Shown here piece after piece: positions 8,533-16,329 of a stretch of DNA of 64,000 nucleotides. The notes under the pieces are model-generated. The model was not told where the DNA came from. It searched no databases and saw only the letters and a program-made list of their open reading frames with translations. Position 1 is the stretch's first letter. Each line of letters opens with the position of its first letter. This DNA comes from Jeotgalibaca sp052266715. GTDB lineage: Bacteria; Bacillota; Bacilli; Lactobacillales; Aerococcaceae. A program made the translations under genes and the position numbers. The stretch is from assembly GCA_052266715.1 (NCBI GenBank), contig JBQPRB010000001.1; one strand, given 5' to 3'.

Positions 8533-9387
8533 TTATTTCGTGTAGTCGTAGAAACCTTTACCTGTCTTACGTCCTAATTGTCCAGCTTGAACATATTTTG
8601 CCAATAATGGTGCTGGACGGTATTTTGTGTCTTTAAATTCAGTGTATAGTGTGTTCATAACTGCCAACACAACATCCAAACCGATGTAGTCAGCAAGGGC
8701 AATCGGTCCCATTGGGTGATTTGCACCCAATTTCATTGCTTCATCAATTTCTTCTGCTGAAGAAATGCCTTCGCTTAGGACAAAAATAGCTTCGTTGATC
8801 ATTGGTATCAAAATACGGTTCACTACGAAACCAGCCGAATCTTTAACCACAACAACTGTTTTGTTAAGTTTTTCGCCTACTGTACGCATTGCTTCAAGTG
8901 TTTCTTCTGATGTCAGCAAGCCCATGTTCACTTCAATCAGCTTCATGACTGGAACTGGGTTGAAGAAGTGGAGTCCGACAACTTTTTCAGGACGGCTTGT
9001 TGCAGCGCCGATTGAAGTAATTGAGATAGAAGACGTGTTTGATGCTAGGATTGTATCTTCTGATGTCAGTTCATCAAGTTTTTTGAAAATATCAAATTTA
9101 ATTGTTGGGTTTTCAGTTGCAGCTTCAACGACAAGTTGGCAGTTTTTTGCGTCTTCATAGCTTGTGGAAGCAGTGATACGACCTAAAACTTCAGCCTTTT
9201 CACTTTCAGTCATCTTTTCTTTTTTAACAAGACGGTCAAGGTTTTTGTCGATGTTTGCCATCCCTTTACTGACGAACTCATCTTTAATGTCATTCAAGTA
9301 AACGTCATATCCAGCTTGAGCAAAAACTTGTGCAATCCCATTGCCCATTTGACCGGCACCGATAACCATTACGTTCTTAATTTCCAT
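8533..9387 (-). CDS. hbd: 3-hydroxybutyryl-CoA dehydrogenase
   Basis: NAD(P)-dependent 3-hydroxyacyl-CoA dehydrogenase of 284 residues, the length of stand-alone bacterial Hbd. The Rossmann motif GAGQMG is at residues 10-15. Catalytic residues of the family are seen: Ser119 in SNTSS, His140 in GLHFFNPVP, Glu152 and Asn190. It oxidises S-3-hydroxybutyryl-CoA to acetoacetyl-CoA or the reverse. It lies between the glutaryl-type acyl-CoA dehydrogenase and crotonase on the same strand, so the three consecutive steps are encoded together. Confidence 0.95.
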   Translation of the reverse strand: MEIKNVMVIGAGQMGNGIAQVFAQAGYDVYLNDIKDEFVSKGMANIDKNLDRLVKKEKMTESEKAEVLGRITASTSYEDAKNCQLVVEAATENPTIKFDIFKKLDELTSEDTILASNTSSISITSIGAATSRPEKVVGLHFFNPVPVMKLIEVNMGLLTSEETLEAMRTVGEKLNKTVVVVKDSAGFVVNRILIPMINEAIFVLSEGISSAEEIDEAMKLGANHPMGPIALADYIGLDVVLAVMNTLYTEFKDTKYRPAPLLAKYVQAGQLGRKTGKGFYDYTK

Positions 9388-9436
9388 CTATTTCACTACT
9401 TTCGTATTCATTATGTATTAAGGGGAAAGAGGCGTA

Positions 9437-10642
9437 TTAGAACGCCCCTACTCCTGTGATTGCACGACCTACGATCAATGCGTTGATTTCGTGTGTACCT
9501 TCGTATGTATAAACCGCTTCAGCATCCAAGAAGAAACGAATAACGTCTGCTTCAAGCGTAATACCATTTCCACCACAGATTTCACGTCCCAATGCTACGT
9601 TTTCACGCATATTTAGTGAGTTGTGCATTTTAGCCAATGCAGAGTTGGTCATCAATGGTGCGCCTTCTTCTTGCAATTTAGAAATTTGTACGGAGTATCC
9701 CAAGTTAGCTACGAAGTTAGATTGCATACGAACCAATTTTTCTTGAACAAGTTGGAAGCTTGCCAATTTTTTACCGAATTGTTCACGTTGTGTCACATAT
9801 TTGTGAGCAGCGATGAATGATCCCGCAGAAACACCCATTGCCAAATGTGCGATGTCTGCACGTGTGAATGTTAGGATCTCATTTACAGATTTGAAGCCTT
9901 CGATGTTTGGTAGGCGATCTGCTTCAGAAACTTCAACGTTTTCTAATGTGATGTGTCCGTTATGGATCATACGTAGCGAACCTTTTTGTTGGATAACGTC
10001 TACATTCAATCCTTGTGCACCTTTACGAACGATAAAGCATTTGATCTTGTTGTCTTCTGTGTCACGAGCAAAGATTGGAATAATATCTGCTGTATCAGAT
10101 CCACCGATCCAACGTTTTTCACCATTCAAGATCCATTTGTCGCCATCGCGTTTAGCTGAAGTTGCCAAACCACCTGCGATATCAGATCCGTGATCAGGTT
10201 CTGTCAGACCAAAACATCCTTGGTATTCGAATGAACGTAGTTTTGGAACGATTTCATTGATTTGTTCTTCTGAACCACCAACCAAAATTGTGTTTAAGCA
10301 CAAACCACCGTGTACGGTGAAGAATGTTGCAACTGATGCGTCAAAACGTGCCAATTCTAGGTATAGGAACATATTGAATAATTCAGTTGTTTTTAGGCGA
10401 TTTTCGCGACCTTCGAATAGACGGTCGTCGTTCATGAAGTTAACATCGTTTACAACTTTGTAGAATTCATCAAAAGGAAATGTTCCTTTTTCGTAATATT
10501 CATTTACAACAGGTCTCAAGTGTTTTTCCAATGCAACGCGTAATTCACTAAGTACAGCAATTTCTCCTTCTGTTAAGTCGTGTGAATAACCTAATAAGTC
10601 CTCTGGGTAAAGTTCCTTAAGTGTTTGAATTTTTGTTGTCAT
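9437..10642 (-). CDS. acyl-CoA dehydrogenase, glutaryl-CoA dehydrogenase-like
   Basis: Acyl-CoA dehydrogenase of 401 residues. The C-terminal YEGTHEINALIVGRAITG is the segment seen in glutaryl-CoA dehydrogenases and close relatives; Glu381 is the expected catalytic base. The mid-protein GCFGLTEPDHGSD is the flavin-contacting family motif. It differs clearly from the acyl-CoA dehydrogenase at 31-1173. A GGAAGG site precedes ATG 10642. It is the first gene of the divergently bounded cluster, with a cre-like site and a LysR-type box in its 5' region. Despite the family resemblance, a role in glutarate use is not shown; a short-chain acyl-CoA is equally likely. Confidence 0.88.
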   Translation of the reverse strand: MTTKIQTLKELYPEDLLGYSHDLTEGEIAVLSELRVALEKHLRPVVNEYYEKGTFPFDEFYKVVNDVNFMNDDRLFEGRENRLKTTELFNMFLYLELARFDASVATFFTVHGGLCLNTILVGGSEEQINEIVPKLRSFEYQGCFGLTEPDHGSDIAGGLATSAKRDGDKWILNGEKRWIGGSDTADIIPIFARDTEDNKIKCFIVRKGAQGLNVDVIQQKGSLRMIHNGHITLENVEVSEADRLPNIEGFKSVNEILTFTRADIAHLAMGVSAGSFIAAHKYVTQREQFGKKLASFQLVQEKLVRMQSNFVANLGYSVQISKLQEEGAPLMTNSALAKMHNSLNMRENVALGREICGGNGITLEADVIRFFLDAEAVYTYEGTHEINALIVGRAITGVGAF

Positions 10643-10698
10643 GCTGATTCATTCCTTCCAAGTTTTTAATTTTTTTAGGTTTAAATATTTCCTTTTTC

Positions 10699-10712
10699 GG
10701 AAATCGCTTTCA
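10699..10712. promoter_or_regulatory. cre-like site (possible CcpA operator)
   Basis: On the minus strand TGAAAGCGATTTCC matches TGWAANCGNTNWCA at 13 of 14 positions. It lies 57-70 bp upstream of the acyl-CoA dehydrogenase start, between it and the LysR-type box, a position suited to catabolite repression. Confidence 0.55.
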
Positions 10713-10780
10713 ACCTTTTCTGTAACTTCAGTTTAGAACCAGAAAGCCTTTTCAACAACTTACTTAAAATTACGCTGAGT

Positions 10781-10795
10781 ATAAGCTGAACTTAT
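10781..10795. promoter_or_regulatory. LysR-type T-N11-A box, perfect palindromic arms
   Basis: ATAAGCTGAACTTAT has perfect arms ATAAG/CTTAT and T-N11-A symmetry. It is the best of three related boxes in this cluster and lies about 140 bp before the acyl-CoA dehydrogenase start. Confidence 0.55.
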
Positions 10796-11005
10796 AATGT
10801 TGATACTAAAGTGTTTTCAGGGGTTTTTCATAAGTGCCGTTTTAATGAAATTCATTGTTTTTTAATCTAATTTTCTCTTGCCATCTGTTGAAAACGGCTA
10901 TTTAAATGGTTTTGAGCGCTTAAAAATTGTATAAGTAAAACTTAGACGATGTATTTTTGAAGCTCGATCAGTAACACAGCGGTTAATGATTAGAACCGGT
11001 TATAC

Positions 11006-11044
11006 AAAAAGAGAGACTCGGGAGTTTCCCGAGTCTCTCTTTTT
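11006..11044 (-). terminator. terminator of the lrgAB-lactate oxidase operon
   Basis: AAAAAGAGAGACTCGGGA and its exact complement are separated by three bases, giving an 18-bp stem with a T-rich 3' side. It begins 12 bases after the lactate oxidase stop and could work on both strands. Confidence 0.9.
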
Positions 11045-11055
11045 GAATGTTTGAT

Positions 11056-12168
11056 TTATTTTATATCTACTAAACGTGCTTTTTTAACATCTTCGATGGT
11101 TTGTGTCCCGGCTAACTGCATCACACGTTTTAAGTCTCGTTCGAAATATTCGAGAACGGATTGAACACCTTTCCAACCACCCAATGCCAAGCCATAAAGA
11201 ACAGGACGTCCCAATGCCACAATGTCTGCCCCGCTTGCTAGCGCCTTGAAGATATGCTCTCCACGACGTACACCACTGTCGAATACAATCGGAACACGAC
11301 CGGCTACCGCTTTGGAAATTTCTTCCAATGTTGCAAATGATCCTGGTGCCCCATCCAATTGGCGACCGCCGTGATTGGATACCCAGATACCGGCTGCACC
11401 AGCCCCAATTGCAAGCAAGGCATCTTCAGCAGACTGTACGCCTTTCACAAATACTGGCAATCCCGAATACTCAGAAATGAATTTCACGTCAGCTGGCGCA
11501 ATTTTTTGCTTGGATTGTGCGTAGATATTGTTCAGGGACATATTTTTACCTGTACCGGTTAAGTAACGCGAAACAATCGGCATACCGAATGGGTAAACGA
11601 ATTTATTGCGTTCGTCTCTATGGCGATTTCCGCTCAAGGTTGCATCTGCAGTTAAAATGATTGCAGTTGCGCCATCTGCTTTAGCTTCATCCAGGATATT
11701 TTTGTTCAACTCGTCGTCTTTACTCATGTAAATTTGGAACCAACGCGGACTGCCTTTCAACCCCTCTTCTATTTCATGGAAGGAGGCACCGGAGTATGCA
11801 CTGATGGACATGATTGTGCCGAATTCGGAAACACCTTTTGCGGTTCCGGCTTCTTTTGTTTCGTGGGCCAGACCATGCGCTGCGATTGGAGCCATGATGA
11901 ACGGAACTTTAATGTCATGACCAAAGATTGATGTCGCTGTATCGGGATTTTCCACATCCGCCATTACGCGGGGAACGATTCCTTTTTTATTCCAAACCTC
12001 ATTGTTTTGACGTAAGGTAAATTCATCTCCCGAAGCTCCGGAGATATAATCGAACCCGCCTTTAGGTACGATTTCGCGTGCTGCATCCTCTAGTTCGTAA
12101 GCGTTGATGACCTCGATTGCTTTGATTTCAGTTGGTGCGCCATAGTGATTTGTTTCTACTGTTGCCAT
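11056..12168 (-). CDS. lox: L-lactate oxidase (FMN-dependent alpha-hydroxy acid oxidase)
   Basis: FMN-dependent enzyme of 370 residues, aligning along its length with Aerococcus viridans L-lactate oxidase. It oxidises L-lactate with oxygen to pyruvate and hydrogen peroxide. Active-site residues of the family are present: Tyr41, Tyr147, Asp175, Arg182, the base His266 in WVSNHGGRQ, and Arg269. The segment MAPIAAHGLAH near the flavin matches the oxidase rather than dehydrogenases. It is the last gene of lrgA-lrgB-lox, 36 bases after lrgB. A pyruvate-forming oxidase beside LrgAB, relatives of which move pyruvate, suggests a shared lactate/pyruvate response under the divergent LysR gene. Confidence 0.92.
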   Translation of the reverse strand: MATVETNHYGAPTEIKAIEVINAYELEDAAREIVPKGGFDYISGASGDEFTLRQNNEVWNKKGIVPRVMADVENPDTATSIFGHDIKVPFIMAPIAAHGLAHETKEAGTAKGVSEFGTIMSISAYSGASFHEIEEGLKGSPRWFQIYMSKDDELNKNILDEAKADGATAIILTADATLSGNRHRDERNKFVYPFGMPIVSRYLTGTGKNMSLNNIYAQSKQKIAPADVKFISEYSGLPVFVKGVQSAEDALLAIGAGAAGIWVSNHGGRQLDGAPGSFATLEEISKAVAGRVPIVFDSGVRRGEHIFKALASGADIVALGRPVLYGLALGGWKGVQSVLEYFERDLKRVMQLAGTQTIEDVKKARLVDIK

Positions 12169-12204
12169 ATATTTCCACTTTCCCTTCTTTATTTTATATT
12201 ATTT

Positions 12205-12912
12205 TTAACCAAAGAATAGTTGTGTGATGGGCTGCGTCAGTGGCGCCAGCATCACGACGACAATACCTGTAACGACGATGGAAAGTCCGGACATTGCGCC
12301 TTGGACCTCGCCCATTTCGATTGCTTTTGTCGTTCCCATGGCGTGGGAGGAACTTCCCAACGCCACGCCCTGTGCTACAGGATCGTCAATTTTGAATAGT
12401 TTGAAAACGGTTGGTCCGACTACTGCTCCGATGACGCCGGTAAAGACAACGACGGCGACGGTCAGCGAGACGATTCCACCGAGTGATTCCGAAACCCCAA
12501 CTGCAATGGCGGTGGTGATGGATTTTGGAACCAGGGTTGCGACCATTTCTTTATCGAAACGGAATAGGAAGCCAAATAGGTAAATCATGATAGTATGCAG
12601 GACTACGCCGGAGAAAATTCCCGTCAAGATTGCTGAGTAGTATTGTTTAAGGTAAACAAAGTTTTTTTCAAGCTTGATCGCCAAAGCTACCGTTGCTGGC
12701 GTTACAAACAGGGAAAGGAATTGTCCCCCGGTATTGTAAGTTTCAAGCGGCGTGTTCGTAACGAGTAAGATCAGAATCACCATGATGATTGCGAATACCA
12801 GCGGTGTGAATAAAGGATTCGGCCATTTTTTGTTTAATTTGGCTGCCATTAGATACAGTCCGACAGTTAAGGTAATCCACAGCAAGGGACTGGAAATTAA
12901 TTTATCAAGCAT
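12205..12912 (-). CDS. lrgB: LrgB-family membrane protein (pyruvate transport / murein hydrolase modulation)
   Basis: Hydrophobic protein of 235 residues with multiple predicted membrane segments and the LrgB/CidB family core, including VPKSITTAIAVGVSESLGG and SSSHAMGTTKAIEMGEVQGA. LrgAB was named as an antiholin-like system; its Bacillus relative PftAB is a pyruvate transporter and streptococcal LrgAB is linked to pyruvate uptake. GTG 12921 is possible, but ATG 12912 sits 6 bases after AGAGGTG and overlaps the end of lrgA by 8 bases, indicating translational coupling. Its partner is lrgA. Confidence 0.93.
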   Translation of the reverse strand: MLDKLISSPLLWITLTVGLYLMAAKLNKKWPNPLFTPLVFAIIMVILILLVTNTPLETYNTGGQFLSLFVTPATVALAIKLEKNFVYLKQYYSAILTGIFSGVVLHTIMIYLFGFLFRFDKEMVATLVPKSITTAIAVGVSESLGGIVSLTVAVVVFTGVIGAVVGPTVFKLFKIDDPVAQGVALGSSSHAMGTTKAIEMGEVQGAMSGLSIVVTGIVVVMLAPLTQPITQLFFG

Positions 12913-13297
12913 GTGTTTCACCTCTTTCTTTCGCTACGAAACCCTTTTCAACTTTGGCTTTGACAAATTGAACGATTTTGCCAACGAAGGCCATCATCAA
13001 AACGGTTGTGATTGCCATGATGATTAATAGTTGCCACCAAGTGTTAGCTAGTACGCCAAAGTTAGCCATTAAGCCCACCCCCGCTGGAACAAAGAATATG
13101 CCCATATTGTCAGTGAGCCACGTTCCGATTTCATCGACTTGCTCAAGTCGTAATACTTTCGTATGGAGGGCGACGAATAACAGAACCATACCGATTACAC
13201 TACCTGGAATAGCGATGAATGAAGAAATGGTGGCGGATACAATTTCGCCCAGGTACGAAAATAAGAAGATCCAGAATAACTGTTTATAAATTTTCAA
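12905..13297 (-). CDS. lrgA: LrgA/CidA holin-like membrane protein
   Basis: Small membrane protein of 130 residues with about four hydrophobic segments and the family core IPGSVIGMVLLF and NMGIFFVPAGVGLM. Works with LrgB as a two-part membrane complex. It is first in the lrgA-lrgB-lox operon and is transcribed divergently from the LysR gene at 13739, the arrangement known for CidR-type regulators and cid/lrg operons. The C terminus is short and charged. Confidence 0.93.
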   Translation of the reverse strand: MKIYKQLFWIFLFSYLGEIVSATISSFIAIPGSVIGMVLLFVALHTKVLRLEQVDEIGTWLTDNMGIFFVPAGVGLMANFGVLANTWWQLLIIMAITTVLMMAFVGKIVQFVKAKVEKGFVAKERGETHA

Positions 13298-13738
13298 ATG
13301 TGCTGCTCCTTTCGGCTTATTAATTACAAGTTGTTTGATGCATTCAATATAGCACTTGATTCGAATTAGAGATAAATATTGAATTTTTATGGTATTATAA
13401 ATATAATTTATATGTAACGGTTTATTTATACATATTATTTATGATAACACTTTCACAAAGTAAGCAAGTTGGATGAAGATAGCTGAATAGGGAACGTAAC
13501 CATTAAAAGAAATCGATTTCACAAGCTGGAGGTATTTTAGGGGGGAGAATCGGAAAATGATTTTGTTTTTCTTCCGAGTTTTAAATGAAGTCGGAAGGAG
13601 AGCAGCAGAAAAAAGTTTCTTCTTCCGAGTTTTTGAAAAAGTCGGAAGAAGAAACTGAAATTTTGTTTTATAATGCCGATTTACCCATTTGTTAGAATGA
13701 CAAAAGCAAGGATACTATAAAACACGAGGTGAACTCCC
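13298..13738. other. 441-bp divergent control region of lrgA and the CidR-like gene
   Basis: No gene is seen. A good plus-strand promoter pattern, TTGAAT-17 bp-TATAAT, spans 13379-13407; if used, it would give the LysR gene a leader of about 325 bases that contains the hairpin array at 13571-13648. A closer TATAAT at 13669-13674 lacks a clear -35. The stretch 13380-13440 is very AT-rich with interleaved palindromes and is the likely operator zone for lrgA, whose own promoter I could not define. Confidence 0.5.
13571..13648. repeat. 51-bp-period alternating-word array A (word CTTCCGAGTT)
   Basis: Two units of CTTCCGAGTT followed by its near-inverse AAGTCGGAAG: forward copies at 13571 and 13622, reverse copies at 13588 and 13639. 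Both series repeat after exactly 51 bases. The second hairpin is longer, with 13-bp perfect arms from 13616 to 13654. The intervening sequence is not repeated. This array lies between divergent genes, unlike the other four. Confidence 0.7.
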
Positions 13739-14632
13739 ATGAATTTACAAGATATTATTTACTTTAACCATTTAGCTGAGAGTCTCAGTTTTACTGATAC
13801 TGCCGAGCATTTTTATGTCTCCCAACCGTCCATTTCCATGTCATTAAAACGACTTGAAGCAGAGCTGGATACCCTGTTGATTGACAGGAAAAGATTTCAT
13901 AAACGCTTGCGCTTAACGGAGTCAGGAGAAATATTACTCAAACATGCGCAGGTTATTCTCCAGTCATTGTCTGAGGTAAAAGAAGAGATTCATGATTATA
14001 AAAATCAAATCGTTTATTTCGGGTTCTTGCCAACGATTGGGGGACACTTCATGTCTGGGCTTTTGCCTCGGCTGGGGAAATTTACTTCTTCAGTTAAATT
14101 TATCGAGGAAGAAAGTTCTGATATCATGCATGAAATGGTGCGCTCCGGTGAAGTGCCGATTGCTATTACGGGTAGCGACGTCCCCCTTTTCAACGATGGG
14201 GACTTGATTCAAATACCCATTGCCACGCAAGAATTATCTTTGTGGGCTTCGCCCGATAACCCCCTGGCCCAAAGGAAAAAGTTGTCGGCTGCGGATTTGA
14301 AAGATACCGTCTTTATTTCTCTGGAAAAAGGCTATACGCACGAGCGTATCTTTAGCAAATGGAGCCAGGGAAAATTTACCCATCCTCCTAAAACCTTGTA
14401 TACGAAAGAAATCCAGACCGCCCTTTCGATTGCATCATCTACCGATATGGTTGCGTTTATGATTGATATCCTGGTCAAGGATTCCAAGGATTTAGTTAAA
14501 ATACCCCTTTCTGATCCACCACTTTTTTATATTAGTTTGATACTCAATAAAGATAGTCATCAAAACAAGTTCCAGAACGAATTTAACGAAATGATGATTT
14601 CATTGGCAAAAGAGTTGGCAGAAGTCGCTTAA
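13739..14632 (+). CDS. LysR-family regulator (CidR-like) of lrgAB-lox
   Basis: LysR-type regulator of 297 residues with the N-terminal helix-turn-helix SFTDTAEHFYVSQPSISMSL (residues 17-36), a linker helix and a substrate-binding-like effector domain. GAGGTG lies 8 bases before ATG 13739. Divergent placement from lrgA follows the CidR/CidABC and LrgAB regulator pattern, whose known members respond to acetate or pyruvate-linked metabolism. It is not closely related to the LysR at 2549-3454. The effector here could be pyruvate, lactate or acetate. Confidence 0.9.
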   Translation: MNLQDIIYFNHLAESLSFTDTAEHFYVSQPSISMSLKRLEAELDTLLIDRKRFHKRLRLTESGEILLKHAQVILQSLSEVKEEIHDYKNQIVYFGFLPTIGGHFMSGLLPRLGKFTSSVKFIEEESSDIMHEMVRSGEVPIAITGSDVPLFNDGDLIQIPIATQELSLWASPDNPLAQRKKLSAADLKDTVFISLEKGYTHERIFSKWSQGKFTHPPKTLYTKEIQTALSIASSTDMVAFMIDILVKDSKDLVKIPLSDPPLFYISLILNKDSHQNKFQNEFNEMMISLAKELAEVA

Positions 14633-14650
14633 TAAGGGTTCTTGGTTATC

Positions 14651-14864
14651 TGGTGTTGGTGAAGGAAATGCCCTTCGGCCTGCGTGTTTGCTTGTGTACT
14701 GCCGTGGGACCGCCCGGAGCCTGTAGTCTCCGGGCTTGCAAGCCTCAAAGGGACCGTAGACGCTGAAGCATCAACGGTCCCTACTTTCGCATTGCATCCT
14801 TGACACGGCCACAAGCAACCCCACCGTCCTTCGGGATTTCCGAGAAGAATACCTACCAACACCA
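14651..14864. repeat. 214-bp GC-rich imperfect palindrome (MITE-like or structured RNA)
   Basis: The element is bounded by perfect 10-bp inverted termini TGGTGTTGGT / ACCAACACCA. Inside are nested and adjacent stems: TGCTTGTG/CACAAGCA, CCCGGAG/CTCCGGG and GGGACCGT/ACGGTCCC. Beyond the termini the two halves still resemble each other in inverted orientation, for example GGAAAT, TTGCTTGTG and GCCGTG. It is visibly richer in G and C than its neighbours. A 78-codon minus-strand frame covers it but looks like a by-product. It may be a non-autonomous mobile element or an RNA; no target duplication is clear. Confidence 0.55.
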
Positions 14865-14886
14865 TAAATAATAGAACCTAAATAAG

Positions 14887-14932
14887 TAAAAAACGGCCCT
14901 TCCAAGCGTACGCGCTCGGAAGGGCCATTTTT
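14887..14932 (-). terminator. terminator of htrA
   Basis: GGCCCTTCC / GGAAGGGCC stem at 14895-14926 with a GC-rich loop, followed on the minus strand by six Ts. It lies just after the htrA stop and separates it from the palindromic element. Confidence 0.9.
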
Positions 14933-14934
14933 AA

Positions 14935-16170
14935 TTACAATTTTTCTTGCCCATCGTTAAGGGTCACATCAATGGTCATTTTTTCGCCGCCACGATACAA
15001 CTCCACTTTAACGGTACTACCCACTTCTTGACGGTAAAGGATCTTGCGCAGTCCCACCATGTTGGTGATTTCTTCGCCATCCATACCGACAATGACATCA
15101 TATTGCTCAATACCAGCTTCACTTGCGGCAGACATACCTTGTACATCTGCTACAACTACACCCGCCGTCACTTCTTCCGGCAGATCCAGGATATTACGTT
15201 GTTGCGAAACAGAAACTTGTTGCAGGTCCATCATGCTTACCCCAAGAACGGGACGAATCACTTCACCATGTGCTTCTAATTCTGCAATGATACTTACCGC
15301 ATCGTTACTTGGTATCGCAAATCCCATTCCCTCTACATTTGAGGAGGCAATCTTCATCGAGTTGATTCCGATAACCTGACCACCAATATTAATCAACGCA
15401 CCACCCGAGTTACCCGGGTTGATGGAGGCGTCGGTTTGAATCGCCGTTACGTCCCAATCGACCACACCATCGCCGTCAATATCCGTTTCAACCGTTCGTT
15501 CAGTTGCGGAAATAATCCCTTGCGTTACCGAGGTTGCAAACTCAGTTCCCAGAGGCGAGCCAATAGCGATTGCCGGTTCGCCTACATTCAATGCCTCAGA
15601 ATTGCCAAACTCCGCAATGACATCAACTTGGTCAGAAGGAATCGCCAATACCGCCAAATCCGTCCAGACGTCCGCACCGACTACCTCGGCTTCAAGTTTC
15701 GTGCCATCCTTCATTAACACTTCCACGGCGTCCGCACCGTTGATGACGTGATTATTCGTGACCACATAGGCGGTCCCGTTATCTTTTTTATAAATAACCC
15801 CACTACCCGTACCATTGGTAACCAAACCACTGTCATCCGTCTCTGTTTGTGGAATGACAAAACCAAACGGGTTCCCGGAATTTTCCTTTAGATTAATAAC
15901 AGAAACGACCGCTTCCTGAACGCCTTCCACCGCTTCCGTTGTGGCAGTATTTACATCCAGGCTGATTGTTGTTGTTTGGGAGCCATCCGATTCCGTGATA
16001 GTAGATGTATTTATATCATTGCCATTATTTTCCATATCCAACGCACCTGAACCGAACAAAATTCCCGTTCCCAACAAGGCTACGGTAGCCCCACCAATGA
16101 CACCACCCAATAGGCCACTTTTCATGCTTGATTGTTTTTTTGGTTTTTTATTTGAATATCTCTCACTCAT
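14935..16170 (-). CDS. htrA: HtrA/DegP-like surface serine protease
   Basis: Membrane-anchored protease of 411 residues for extracytoplasmic protein quality control. A basic N terminus is followed by one membrane segment (about 18-44), a trypsin-like domain and one PDZ domain (about 300-400). The catalytic triad is His141 in TNNHVI, Asp171 in TDLAVL and Ser255 in NPGNSGGAL. An extra loop at 230-240 reads DIDGDGVVDWD, a DxDxDG pattern typical of calcium sites, just ahead of the Ser loop. AGAGGAG precedes ATG 16170. walJ-htrA is the usual tail of the wal operon, but here it is detached from walRKHI. Confidence 0.95.
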   Translation of the reverse strand: MSERYSNKKPKKQSSMKSGLLGGVIGGATVALLGTGILFGSGALDMENNGNDINTSTITESDGSQTTTISLDVNTATTEAVEGVQEAVVSVINLKENSGNPFGFVIPQTETDDSGLVTNGTGSGVIYKKDNGTAYVVTNNHVINGADAVEVLMKDGTKLEAEVVGADVWTDLAVLAIPSDQVDVIAEFGNSEALNVGEPAIAIGSPLGTEFATSVTQGIISATERTVETDIDGDGVVDWDVTAIQTDASINPGNSGGALINIGGQVIGINSMKIASSNVEGMGFAIPSNDAVSIIAELEAHGEVIRPVLGVSMMDLQQVSVSQQRNILDLPEEVTAGVVVADVQGMSAASEAGIEQYDVIVGMDGEEITNMVGLRKILYRQEVGSTVKVELYRGGEKMTIDVTLNDGQEKL

Positions 16171-16329
16171 TCGTTTTCTCCTCTCTTTCCTTGTCTCTTT
16201 CTAGCTTATTATATAAAACAACTTTGAAAAAAATATGAAGAATTTGGTAAAAACAGTTTTCCTGTACAACTATAAGTATACGAAAAAAACCAAGAAAATG
16301 CTTATCCAACGCATTTTCTCGGTCTCATT

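Larger units (their letters stand above)
10643..11055. other. 413-bp control region between acyl-CoA dehydrogenase and lactate oxidase genes
   Basis: No gene is seen. The half near 10642 is the 5' region of the acyl-CoA dehydrogenase unit, with a cre-like site (10699-10712) and a perfect LysR-type palindrome (10781-10795). The other half contains the terminator of the lactate oxidase operon (11006-11044). Between them is AT-rich sequence in which I could not pick a convincing promoter. Confidence 0.6.

Noticed and set aside
13379..13407. TTGAAT-17-TATAAT as a certain promoter for the CidR-like gene
   Set aside because: The match is good but lies 330 bp upstream in very AT-rich DNA where chance matches are common; kept only as a possibility.
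14651..14864. known housekeeping RNA (SRP, RNase P, tmRNA or 6S)
   Set aside because: None of the conserved cores of these RNAs was found in either strand.
14629..14865. 78-codon minus-strand frame covering the palindromic element
   Set aside because: It follows the palindrome exactly, shows no ribosome site or recognisable domain, and its GC-rich composition comes from the element.
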